DNA of 46,881 bases. Source: a virus. Under the pieces are notes generated by a model. That model had not been told where the DNA came from, did no database searches, and worked only from the letters and a program-made list of their open reading frames with translations. This document shows positions 40,321 to 46,421 of the stretch, in pieces (positions within the stretch are counted from its first letter, which is position 1; every line of letters begins with the position of its first letter). A program made the translations under genes and the position numbers. Where the stretch lies: the IMG/VR virus record IMGVR_UViG_3300049827_000144, positions 1 through 46,881 of that record, one strand, 5' to 3'.

Positions 40321-40393
40321 TACCCCCTGTGGGATTCGAACCCACACTGTAGCGGTTTTAAGCCGCTTGCCTCTGCCATTGGGCTAAGGGGGC
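40321..40393 (-). tRNA. tRNA-Leu (anticodon UAA), short variable loop
   Basis: Minus strand: acceptor GCCCCCT/AGGGGGT (first pair G-U), discriminator A as leucyl-tRNA synthetase requires, D-arm with GGCAGAGGC, perfect anticodon stem AGCGG/CCGCT around CTTAAAA (anticodon TAA), and T-arm TGTGGGTTCGAATCCCACA. The variable loop is only about 5 nt, whereas tRNA-Leu normally has a long class II arm. It decodes UUA, a rare codon in many GC-rich actinobacteria but frequent here. CCA is not encoded. Confidence 0.88.
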
Positions 40394-40396
40394 CTA

Positions 40397-40437
40397 ACCC
40401 GACAGGAAGGACAAGGAGGGAACTTCCTGTCGGGGCC
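40397..40437 (-). terminator. Hairpin built from an inverted CTGTCGG pair
   Basis: CCCGACAGGAAG (about 40398-40409) pairs with CTTCCTGTCGGG (about 40424-40435) as a 12-bp stem holding the motif at 40399-40405 and 40427-40433. It lies between the small Cys-rich gene (ends 40456) and tRNA-Leu (starts 40393 on the minus strand). No T-tract follows, so it may mark the tRNA 5' boundary or stabilise the upstream mRNA rather than terminate fully. Confidence 0.65.
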
Positions 40438-40455
40438 CTATTGTAACGCCTGGAC

Positions 40456-40587
40456 TTAGGCGGTCTTTCGGTGACATGAGCAACTACAGATTGACTTACA
40501 CTTGTAGTGCTCTCCTTGGATACAAGCCCAGGAGACATCATAATCACTGGTGATATCGTCCATGATTTTCTTGTAAGGATTAGTCAT
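40456..40587 (-). CDS. Small Cys-rich protein coupled to the helicase
   Basis: 43 residues. The ATG at 40587 shares one base with the helicase stop (TAATG), so translation is coupled. Cysteines in CIQGEHYKC and KSICSCSCH (about 22-39) form a compact zinc-knuckle-like cluster. It could be a helicase partner or a nucleic-acid chaperone. Support comes from the coupling and the ordered cysteine spacing. Confidence 0.65.
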   Translation of the reverse strand: MTNPYKKIMDDITSDYDVSWACIQGEHYKCKSICSCSCHRKTA

Positions 40588-42623
40588 TAGTTATCCTCCA
40601 GGTACTTGCGCATCTGCTCTCTCATGTCGGTCATGTCGATTGCATCGTTGAATCCACCAACCATCTTCTTCTTTTCCGACACAAGGTTTTCCAGCCAAGC
40701 ATCAATGGTACCAGCCATGTAAATCTTATGGATGGTAACATCTTCAGTCTGACCGATACGGTGAACACGATCAGTAGCCTGCTCTTCACGGCCACCAGAC
40801 CACTCAGAGTCAAGCATAATCATCTCTGTAGCACCAGTGAGTGTTACACCAACTCCACCGACACGATAGTTTGCCAGGACAACTTGCCACTTAGCATTGT
40901 CGTTTGACGTGTGGCGTCGGTCAAAGTCCCGAATAATCTCGTCTCGGATATGTTCTGGCGTCCCTCCATCAAGGACAATGGATGAAATGCCTGCCTCGCC
41001 GCAGCGTCGATGCAGTTCTTGCAAGGGAGCCTTGAACTGTGAGAACACGACACATCGACTACCTTCGACGAGACCACCTTCAGTAAGATCAGCGAGGAGA
41101 CCTCTTGGCTCATCTCCGTTATCTCCATTCATGCGAAGAACGTAGTCCAACTTCTGCGACTCCTCAATGTTGAGGCGCAACTGGACAGTACCGTTCTCAT
41201 CCTTGATTTCGATACCAGCAGGCCACGTTTCGATCTGACGCAACCGCGTGTAGATAGCGATTTCAGCCGCAGCCGTAATCGACTTCTCTGCCGACAGAAG
41301 GATAGCGCCGTACTGCTTCATCTCACGACGAGCACGCGCCTGCTCTGGGTAGAGTTCCAGATCCACTTCGAGTTCATGGACCTGCTCATGCTTTCCGGGA
41401 AGCACAATACCAGCGTCACGCTTCGTACGACGGAGGTAGATGTTTGTGATGCGCTTAGCAAGCGAGTCAAGTCCACCCGGGCGGAAGCCCCACTTCTGAG
41501 TGTAGTAATCTTGATGACAGTAATCTCTCAGGAAGTAGTTTTCATTGTGGAAGTGGTCAGGATCGACAAGCGACAGCAACGCGAACAAGTCCTGAGGCTT
41601 ATTCAGAATGGGAGTACCAGTCATAGCCAACACGAATGGGACATACGAGTTGGAAGGCTTGTTCCTCCACTCCCACTGGCTTGTGTTCTCATACTCAGGC
41701 ATCTCGACAGAAGCAAACTGCCTTTCCGACAGGAGCGACCGGATGCTAGTGTACGCACCAGTCTTACGATCCTTGAGAACGTGAGCCTCATCCAGAACTA
41801 CGAAGTCGAACTGAAGGTTCTTAAGGTCTGCCAAGAGAGCCTTGTCTCGACGCCATGCTTCGTAATTGATGATGACTAGGAACTCATCCATTTCATTGAG
41901 CGTGTCAATAAGGAAACGTCGAGTTGCCTTGGGTTGATTTCCCATAAGAACCGGACTCCGATCGGTCCAAAGTTGGACTTCACGAACTACGTTTCTGAGT
42001 AGTGGTGCTGGGCATACGTAGAGAATCTTCCGTCCGCATTGATGAACGACTCCGGTGATCCGATTGTCAGGGTCATACCCGTATGGGTTGTCTTGACGCG
42101 CATTGAGAGTAGCCTCCTTGATAAGGTCAGCAGTAGCAAGAGCAGTAAGCGTCTTGCCAAGCCCAGGTGCGTCGGCGCAGATCATCTTACGATAGACAGT
42201 GATCTTCTTTGCGGCTTCGAACTGGTGCTTGAGAATCGCGCTGAACCACTTTGCCATGACCATAGTTTCGTCAAGGCGCTTGTCAAGGTCGGCGTTCTTC
42301 TGTCGAAGGTGCTCGATACGCTGCGCATCATGCAACTGACGCTCAGCGGATTGAATCTTAGCCTGCATCTGTCGAACTAGGTTATTCCGTTCGGCGCGGT
42401 CCTTCTTGAGCGCCTCCTCACGCTCAACGATAGCAGCGACAACCTTAAGATACTCTTGGTAGGCGGTATTCTTAGTTTCGCTGATCTGTGACAACTCGTC
42501 CTTGATAGGTGCAAGTTCTTCTTGGTATGTATCTAGTTCCTTCTTTAGAGCACTAAGCATGCCAGCGAGTTCGTTAATCTCTGCTTGGGTACTGGCCTTG
42601 ATTTCGTCGTTCTCGGGAGTCAT
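40587..42623 (-). CDS. SNF2-type DNA helicase/translocase
   Basis: 678 residues. Residues about 5-120 form a long coiled coil (ELAGMLSALKKELDTYQEELAPIKDEL and on). The SF2 motor follows: Walker A APGLGKT (152-158), DEAH (278-281), MTGTPI, and motif VI TDRVHRIGQ near the C-terminus. SNF2 proteins translocate on duplex DNA and remodel protein-DNA complexes. This one may clear host proteins, restart forks or aid recombination. The coiled coil suggests a dimer or a partner. The gene overlaps the upstream membrane-protein gene by 50 bp. Confidence 0.93.
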   Translation of the reverse strand: MTPENDEIKASTQAEINELAGMLSALKKELDTYQEELAPIKDELSQISETKNTAYQEYLKVVAAIVEREEALKKDRAERNNLVRQMQAKIQSAERQLHDAQRIEHLRQKNADLDKRLDETMVMAKWFSAILKHQFEAAKKITVYRKMICADAPGLGKTLTALATADLIKEATLNARQDNPYGYDPDNRITGVVHQCGRKILYVCPAPLLRNVVREVQLWTDRSPVLMGNQPKATRRFLIDTLNEMDEFLVIINYEAWRRDKALLADLKNLQFDFVVLDEAHVLKDRKTGAYTSIRSLLSERQFASVEMPEYENTSQWEWRNKPSNSYVPFVLAMTGTPILNKPQDLFALLSLVDPDHFHNENYFLRDYCHQDYYTQKWGFRPGGLDSLAKRITNIYLRRTKRDAGIVLPGKHEQVHELEVDLELYPEQARARREMKQYGAILLSAEKSITAAAEIAIYTRLRQIETWPAGIEIKDENGTVQLRLNIEESQKLDYVLRMNGDNGDEPRGLLADLTEGGLVEGSRCVVFSQFKAPLQELHRRCGEAGISSIVLDGGTPEHIRDEIIRDFDRRHTSNDNAKWQVVLANYRVGGVGVTLTGATEMIMLDSEWSGGREEQATDRVHRIGQTEDVTIHKIYMAGTIDAWLENLVSEKKKMVGGFNDAIDMTDMREQMRKYLEDN

Positions 42624-42753
42624 CGTTCATTACCTTTCTGCGATCGAGGGTGTCATGCATTTCTATTAAGGCTGTATAGATCATTGCTAAACCACCCCCA
42701 ATCGTACCAACGATAGGGAATCCTACAACTAGGATGAGGAGTAGCGTTTCCAT
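42574..42753 (-). CDS. Small membrane protein overlapping the helicase gene
   Basis: 59 residues from the ATG at 42753, with AAGGA 10 nt upstream. The frame opens back to 42846, but that stretch includes the terminator hairpin. One hydrophobic helix (about 3-27, LLLILVVGFPIVGTIGGGLAMIYTAL) precedes a charged tail. The last 50 bp overlap the helicase gene in another frame. It is unrecognised, the second small membrane protein of the early arm. Confidence 0.6.
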   Translation of the reverse strand: METLLLILVVGFPIVGTIGGGLAMIYTALIEMHDTLDRRKVMNDDSRERRNQGQYPSRD

Positions 42754-42786
42754 TATTAAGTTGTCCTTTGTGAAGGTGAAACAGAC

Positions 42787-42840
42787 GAAAAGCCCGACAG
42801 GAGAGTTACGGCCTAAGCCTGTGTATTCTCCTGTCGGGCT
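42787..42840 (-). terminator. Intrinsic terminator built from an inverted CTGTCGG pair
   Basis: A perfect 14-bp stem, AGCCCGACAGGAGA (42791-42804) with TCTCCTGTCGGGCT (42827-42840), holding motif copies at 42794 and 42831. On the minus strand it is followed by TTTTCG, and it lies just past the stop of the gene at 42861. This is the clearest case where the repeat forms a terminator. Confidence 0.85.
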
Positions 42841-42860
42841 CTTCATTGACTGACTAAGGA

Positions 42861-43589
42861 TTACTCCTCGTCATCCTCAGAGACGAAGTCGAACTCGACG
42901 ATAGTCGGGGACGAATCGTCCACCTTCACAACGCGGACAACGTGCTCGCCATCCTCAGAGACGAAGCCGAACTCGACGATAGTCGGGAAGGACTCGGACT
43001 TAACATCCTCCTGACCAGCCTCAGCGAAGAATGCCCGCTGAAGGTCAACAGTCTCGACACCCAACTGCTTAGCAGCAGAGGAGAACGTGGACTTGAACAC
43101 GCCGTCCTTATTCTTCGTGCCCGACAGAACGCCGTCGATGTAAATCTCAACGCCACGAATGCGCCGGCCTCCAGTCGAACCGCCACCACCAGAGGTACGC
43201 AGCGTCTCGATCTTAGGCGTATCCGCCAGCACCTCGTCACCATACATCGTGGTGAGGTACTTAGCAGTGGCCCGAACAGTAGCCAACTGCTGCTTCAGAG
43301 CCTCGGGGTCAACACCTGCACCCTTAACGGCTGCCTCATAAGCAGGCTCGATGAGGGGAGTAGCAGCGATGAGGCGCTTGGAGAGCAGATCCTCAAGCGC
43401 AGCCTCAAGGCGCTCGATCTTCTCGTTGATGTCAGCCAAATCTGGGGCGTTGGCCATAAACGACTCCGCGAACGAATCGCGGGAATCGACGGACTTAGCG
43501 AGAGCAACCTGCGAGTTGTAGTCCGACAGGAGGCTGGAGTAACGCTCAAGTGCGATCTTGCCGAAGTCATCAAGTGCGATGGTAGCCAT
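42861..43589 (-). CDS. Hypothetical protein, probably highly expressed
   Basis: 242 residues. A helical first half (coiled-coil tendency at about 50-75) leads to a Gly-rich linker (about 132-142, SGGGGSTGGRR) and a small C-terminal alpha/beta region (VEIYIDGVLSGTKNKDGVFKS). The C-terminus is duplicated: SPTIVEF-x-FVSED occurs twice, from a 38-bp direct DNA repeat. Optimised GC-ending codons, its own promoter (43818-43846), a long structured leader and a terminator make it a single-gene, strongly expressed early unit. The function is not recognised. An anti-host or DNA-binding role would fit. Confidence 0.75.
   Translation of the reverse strand: MATIALDDFGKIALERYSSLLSDYNSQVALAKSVDSRDSFAESFMANAPDLADINEKIERLEAALEDLLSKRLIAATPLIEPAYEAAVKGAGVDPEALKQQLATVRATAKYLTTMYGDEVLADTPKIETLRTSGGGGSTGGRRIRGVEIYIDGVLSGTKNKDGVFKSTFSSAAKQLGVETVDLQRAFFAEAGQEDVKSESFPTIVEFGFVSEDGEHVVRVVKVDDSSPTIVEFDFVSEDDEE
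42872..42987 (-). repeat. 38-bp direct repeat in coding sequence
   Basis: A 38-bp unit at 42872-42909 recurs at 42950-42987 with one mismatch. It encodes the duplicated acidic TIVEF(G/D)FVSED end of the protein, 26 codons apart. The near-identity at DNA level indicates a recent duplication or gene conversion. Confidence 0.85.
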
Positions 43590-43645
43590 TGTAGTATGTA
43601 TTACTTTCTGTGTGAGTTGATACCTTCCATCGGATGATGGCTAGG

Positions 43646-43705
43646 TAGGTTGTACTATTAGGTTGTACTATTAGGTTGTACTATTAAGTTGTACTATTAA
43701 GTTGT
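43646..43705. repeat. 13-bp tandem repeat array
   Basis: TAGGTTGTACTAT is repeated head to tail four times, with a partial fifth copy (period 13, units at 43646, 43659, 43672, 43685 and 43698). The last two units have TAAG in place of TAGG. It lies between the promoter at 43.82 kb and the ATG at 43589, in the leader of the gene at 42861. It could be an iteron-type origin element, operators for a cooperative repressor, or a leader RNA feature. Confidence 0.9.
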
Positions 43706-43734
43706 TGTGAACTTATTATTTAGTTGTAATGAGG

Positions 43735-43808
43735 GACCGATGGGGGCGGGTGTTCCGTCTTGACTCTCCCTGGAGAGGCCTCTTACCTAGTCCTAGGCCC
43801 CCTCGGTC
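43735..43808 (-). ncRNA. Structured 5' leader, candidate regulatory RNA
   Basis: GACCGA-T-GGGGG (43735-43746) and CCCCC-TCGGTC (43798-43808) form an 11-bp closing stem with one bulged base. Inside, CTCTC/GAGAG (43764-43768 and 43773-43777) and CCTA/TAGG (43786-43789 and 43794-43797) can form two small hairpins, giving a branched fold. It begins a few bases after the predicted start of the promoter at 43818-43846, so it would be the 5' end of the transcript. It matches no riboswitch I recognise. Confidence 0.5.
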
Positions 43809-43817
43809 ATGCACCTG

Positions 43818-43846
43818 AGTATACTCCTCTACTCAGTCGAGGTCAA
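43818..43846 (-). promoter_or_regulatory. Strong leftward promoter with 220-nt leader
   Basis: On the minus strand, TTGACC (complement of 43841-43846), a 17-bp spacer and TATACT (complement of 43818-43823). The -35 overlaps the stop codon region of the upstream gene. Transcription from about 43811 would pass the branched leader and the 13-bp repeats before the ATG at 43589. Confidence 0.8.
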
Positions 43847-44163
43847 GCCTCAGGGTCGCATCGGTCATGAGCCTCCGAGGCGGCTCGCCACTCGATGACG
43901 TCTGCGACGGTGGTGACTTCATCGCCTCCGTAGAGGTAGACGGCACTGCGCTCCTTGTGCCAATCCATTTTGAGGGTGGCTGTTAGGACGGCCTCAGCAA
44001 AGCGCTGAAAATCCGCCATATCAGCAAACTTCAAAAGAATCTGGTCATCATTAGTTGTGGTGATCTGAAACGCATGGCCATGGCCGTAACTTGTGAAGTT
44101 GAGTCCGCTGAACTCAGCCTTCTTGAAAGTCACCTCAGTGAACTTGCGGGTGCTGCTCTCCAT
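43843..44163 (-). CDS. Hypothetical early protein
   Basis: 106 residues from the ATG at 44163, with GGAAG 5 nt upstream. An ATG at 44175 in frame lies within the previous gene. The first half is beta (EVTFKKAEFSGLNFTSYGHGHAFQITTTNDDQILLKF) and a helix follows, in a compact globular pattern. No family is recognised. Confidence 0.65.
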   Translation of the reverse strand: MESSTRKFTEVTFKKAEFSGLNFTSYGHGHAFQITTTNDDQILLKFADMADFQRFAEAVLTATLKMDWHKERSAVYLYGGDEVTTVADVIEWRAASEAHDRCDPEA

Positions 44164-44165
44164 GA

Positions 44166-44438
44166 TTACTTCCATCCTTCGTCTTGCTTGTAGTTGACTT
44201 GGGTGTCTTGCTGATCGAGTGGGTTTGTGCGAAATGCGGGATGGCTTTCCTTAGCCTTCAGGATTGCTGCATCGTATTCAGCCTTCTTGAGTCGATTCTC
44301 AAGCATCTGAGCAGAGGCAGTGAGTGCTGATACCGTTAACAGCACCAGCGCGATTAGGAGTGTGCTAGGCTGCACATTTCCATTCACGACCAACCCCGCT
44401 GCCATTGCGAAAAAACCCGACAGGATGTAACTTGTCAT
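44166..44438 (-). CDS. Two-helix membrane protein
   Basis: 90 residues, starting in a 4-bp ATGA overlap with the gene upstream. Hydrophobic helices lie at about 3-18 and 26-43, and then a charged, helical C-terminal domain follows. The topology is holin-like but its early-arm position argues against lysis. It may act on the host membrane, for example in exclusion or cell-envelope takeover. Confidence 0.65.
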   Translation of the reverse strand: MTSYILSGFFAMAAGLVVNGNVQPSTLLIALVLLTVSALTASAQMLENRLKKAEYDAAILKAKESHPAFRTNPLDQQDTQVNYKQDEGWK

Positions 44439-44596
44439 GCGTCCTCATCTTCCTCGTAGGAATCATCATCGGGTGGACAAGAGCCTCTGTGCTCCCATCC
44501 ACAAATGTCACAGAACTCAGGCTCTGTGTCGAAGTTGTCTGCGTGAATGCAAAGAGGGAAGTCTTCACATTCGCAATCACGGATTGGATACGACAT
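44435..44596 (-). CDS. Small acidic zinc-ribbon protein
   Basis: 53 residues, GAGAGGA 6 nt before the ATG. Cysteines at 8, 10, 16, 29, 32 and 40 (CEC, then CDICGWEHRGSC) suggest a zinc ribbon. The tail is very acidic (PPDDDSYEEDEDA). It overlaps the membrane-protein start by 4 bp. An acidic small early protein may mimic DNA or bind the transcription machinery, which is inference only. Confidence 0.65.
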   Translation of the reverse strand: MSYPIRDCECEDFPLCIHADNFDTEPEFCDICGWEHRGSCPPDDDSYEEDEDA

Positions 44597-44614
44597 GTGC
44601 TGTCCTCTCTGCTA

Positions 44615-45571
44615 TTACCCGTTGAACCTCTGAACAAGGGAAGCCAGCTGTTCGGTCGTGACCAGGCTGTGCTGCTGCGAAGCGATGCTCACCTTGACCT
44701 TGACAGGCTGGTTCTTTCGTCCGACAGGCCGCGTCCGCTTAAGTTGTGCTGCGAGTGCGTCCTTGTCGTCACGGAATCGCTTGATTTCCAGGATCGGGGT
44801 CCAGTAGTTGCGAGGATTCTTCAGCGTGTGCTCACCAAGATGAGCCAAGATGCTGAGAATCTGGTACTCAGCGTACTCACGGTCGAACTCAGTACCACCC
44901 TCGGCGTTGTACTGAAGCCGACGCTTGAACTTGCAACCCGACACGTGACACACGACAGTGCCCGACAGGAGGGAAATGTCCACTCCACCAACGCGCAGGT
45001 AGGGCTTGTCGAACTTCCTGTGGTACGTCACTCGTAGCAAGGACTCGGAGTACTTCTTGCTCACGTCGAATGAGAAGTGACCCCACTCTGACAGTGAGTA
45101 GGTATGCTTCGTGTGACCCTTGGTACGCTTCCAGATGTTGCGGCTGGAGTACTTCGGGTCAGTCTCGCCAGAGGGCGTCCTGAGTGCGGGCTGCTGGAAC
45201 TCAGGAGTATCTAGTCCCCGGACGTCGCGGAATCGCTGACGCGGTGAGTAGCCCGGGTCATAACTGTCGGACGAGATGACAGGTTCCCAGTCAATCTCAT
45301 TCCAGCGATCGTACTGCACACGCTGACGCTCGGGGCTTGTTAGTGCTGAGTCCACAGTGTCCATGAAGTCCTGAGCCTTGTTTGCAAAGGCCTCGAACTC
45401 TTCGGGGTAGTCCGTGTCAAGATGCTCCTCCTTAGCATCCGACAGAACCGACTCGATGTATGCCCACTGGTCTTCCAGTGTCCGCGCGAACGCGAACAAT
45501 GACTGTTCGCTTTCTCCACTCAGTTCCTCGACTCTGTACGCGAACACTGTCGCGTAATCTTGCACCTGCAT
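44615..45571 (-). CDS. Hypothetical early protein, 318 residues
   Basis: Helical acidic N-terminus (about 1-85), a Pro/Arg-rich middle (about 100-145), and a beta-rich C-terminal domain (LLRVTYHRKFDKPYLRVGGVDISLLSGTVVCHVSGCKF...), ending with a helix. A single CHVSGC pair could bind metal. No family is recognised. AAAGG lies upstream of the ATG. It is probably driven by the palindromic promoter region at 45611-45683. The length and the opening of the early arm suggest a host-takeover function, but nothing in the sequence proves it. Confidence 0.7.
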   Translation of the reverse strand: MQVQDYATVFAYRVEELSGESEQSLFAFARTLEDQWAYIESVLSDAKEEHLDTDYPEEFEAFANKAQDFMDTVDSALTSPERQRVQYDRWNEIDWEPVISSDSYDPGYSPRQRFRDVRGLDTPEFQQPALRTPSGETDPKYSSRNIWKRTKGHTKHTYSLSEWGHFSFDVSKKYSESLLRVTYHRKFDKPYLRVGGVDISLLSGTVVCHVSGCKFKRRLQYNAEGGTEFDREYAEYQILSILAHLGEHTLKNPRNYWTPILEIKRFRDDKDALAAQLKRTRPVGRKNQPVKVKVSIASQQHSLVTTEQLASLVQRFNG

Positions 45572-45610
45572 GTTCTTGCCTTTCTGCTAGGGTTACCGGG
45601 AGTGCAGTTT

Positions 45611-45683
45611 CATGTACAGCATGACGAGGCTCCGGTTGTCAAGCACGCTTTATCGCTTGACAACTGGAGTGTCATGCTACACT
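45611..45683. promoter_or_regulatory. Palindromic operator with divergent promoter elements
   Basis: TTGTCAAGC (45636-45644) and GCTTGACAA (45655-45663) are perfect 9-bp arms. The similarity extends outward (TACAGCATGAC... on the left, TGTCATGCTACA on the right). The left arm supplies a leftward -35 TTGACA with TGTACA 18 bp on (complement of 45613-45618). The right arm supplies a rightward TTGACA with TACACT (45678-45683) 15 bp on. The leftward one would drive the gene at 45571. The rightward one would be antisense to the gene at 45721. Confidence 0.6.
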
Positions 45684-45720
45684 GGGGAGACTGCTGCGCC
45701 TTCCCAGCGTTGCGGGTCTG

Positions 45721-46140
45721 TTACCAGGGCATATCGGGGTTGACCTCGTACACGCTGCTGGTGCCCGTGTAGTCTGGGTTCTTTCGGCTGAGTTCCCAGT
45801 AACGCCAGACCTCAGGTGCTTCTAGAGCGTCCTTGGCTTCCTTGAGTCCGCAGTAGGTGAGGGCTCGCAACTCCTTGATTGCCTGAATCTTCTTGCCCTC
45901 CTTGAGGTAATCGACCACGTCGTTGCTGGCGAGTGCTCTGAACACGAGGTAGTTGTGGTCGAACTTCCAGCTGGTGCCGTCCCAGACAGCCTTGCCGTCG
46001 GGGCTCGTCACTTCGTTGGTTGCGGAGAGCATGTTGTGGATCTCCTCCGCAATGCGGATGCACGTCATGGAGTCATCGACGTACGTTGCCACCGCGATTG
46101 CGATGTTCTTGAATGGTACAACCTTCTGCTGCTCGATCAT
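45721..46140 (-). CDS. Protein with L7/L12-like C-terminal segment
   Basis: 139 residues from the ATG at 46140, with AAAGGA upstream; a GTG at 46230 lacks a ribosome-binding site. Residues 82-108 (GKKIQAIKELRALTYCGLKEAKDALEA) match the ribosomal L7/L12 C-terminal helix-turn signature (K-x-x-x-IK-x-x-R...GLKEAKD), the face that recruits translation factors. The N-terminal part (IAIAVATYVDDSMTCIRIAEEI) is unfamiliar. It may mimic L7/L12 to divert translation factors, or simply reuse the fold. A CTGTCGG motif abuts its ribosome-binding site. Confidence 0.65.
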   Translation of the reverse strand: MIEQQKVVPFKNIAIAVATYVDDSMTCIRIAEEIHNMLSATNEVTSPDGKAVWDGTSWKFDHNYLVFRALASNDVVDYLKEGKKIQAIKELRALTYCGLKEAKDALEAPEVWRYWELSRKNPDYTGTSSVYEVNPDMPW

Positions 46141-46265
46141 GACTGTCCTTTCCGACAGGTGGGATGGATACTGCTGAACACGACTAACTTCTGAGGAACC
46201 GTACTGCACTGCCGAGCGTAAGCCCAGCACGTCAGTACGACTTCATGCTGTTGTCTCCTTCTCAT
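46137..46265 (-). CDS. Possible small leader ORF before the L7/L12-like gene
   Basis: 42 residues (begins MRRRQQHEVVLTC), ending in an ATGA overlap with the next start, which favours a real coupled gene. Its own ribosome-binding site is weak. Inside it, in another frame, is a four-codon ORF MKSY at 46232-46246 with a perfect AAGGAG 8 nt upstream. Only one of the two is likely to be translated efficiently. Confidence 0.3.
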   Translation of the reverse strand: MRRRQQHEVVLTCWAYARQCSTVPQKLVVFSSIHPTCRKGQS

Positions 46266-46285
46266 CTTTGTCTCTCACCCCCTCA

Positions 46286-46414
46286 GGTTAGTGAGGGCAA
46301 GGCAGCGGGTGCTGCGTAGAGGCGACCAGACACCCTATCGCCTGGGGGGCCCCGCTTGCGGGGAGCGATAGGGTGTAGCCTCGTACGCAGTGACCGCTGC
46401 CGCCCTTACTAACC
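46286..46414 (-). ncRNA. 129-nt near-continuous hairpin
   Basis: Outer stem GGTTAGTGAGGGC (46286-46298) with GCCCTTACTAACC (46402-46414). Then GGCAGCGG/CCGCTGCC, CTGCGTA/TACGCAG, GAGGC/GCCTC and an 11-bp CACCCTATCGC/GCGATAGGGTG stem (46331-46341 and 46365-46375), topped by a GC-rich tip. About 45 base pairs form with only small bulges. It starts right after the stop of the gene at 46422. It is too large for a simple terminator. It may be a structured small RNA, a processed 3' end or a DNA cruciform site. Confidence 0.7.
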
Positions 46415-46421
46415 TTATTTA

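Noticed and set aside
45560-45772. Rightward 70-codon frame beside the palindromic operator
   Set aside because: It lacks a ribosome-binding site and overlaps the leftward genes on both sides.
45721-46230. GTG start at 46230 for the L7/L12-like protein
   Set aside because: The nearest Shine-Dalgarno is over 20 nt away and serves the MKSY ATG. The ATG at 46140 has AAAGGA at proper spacing.
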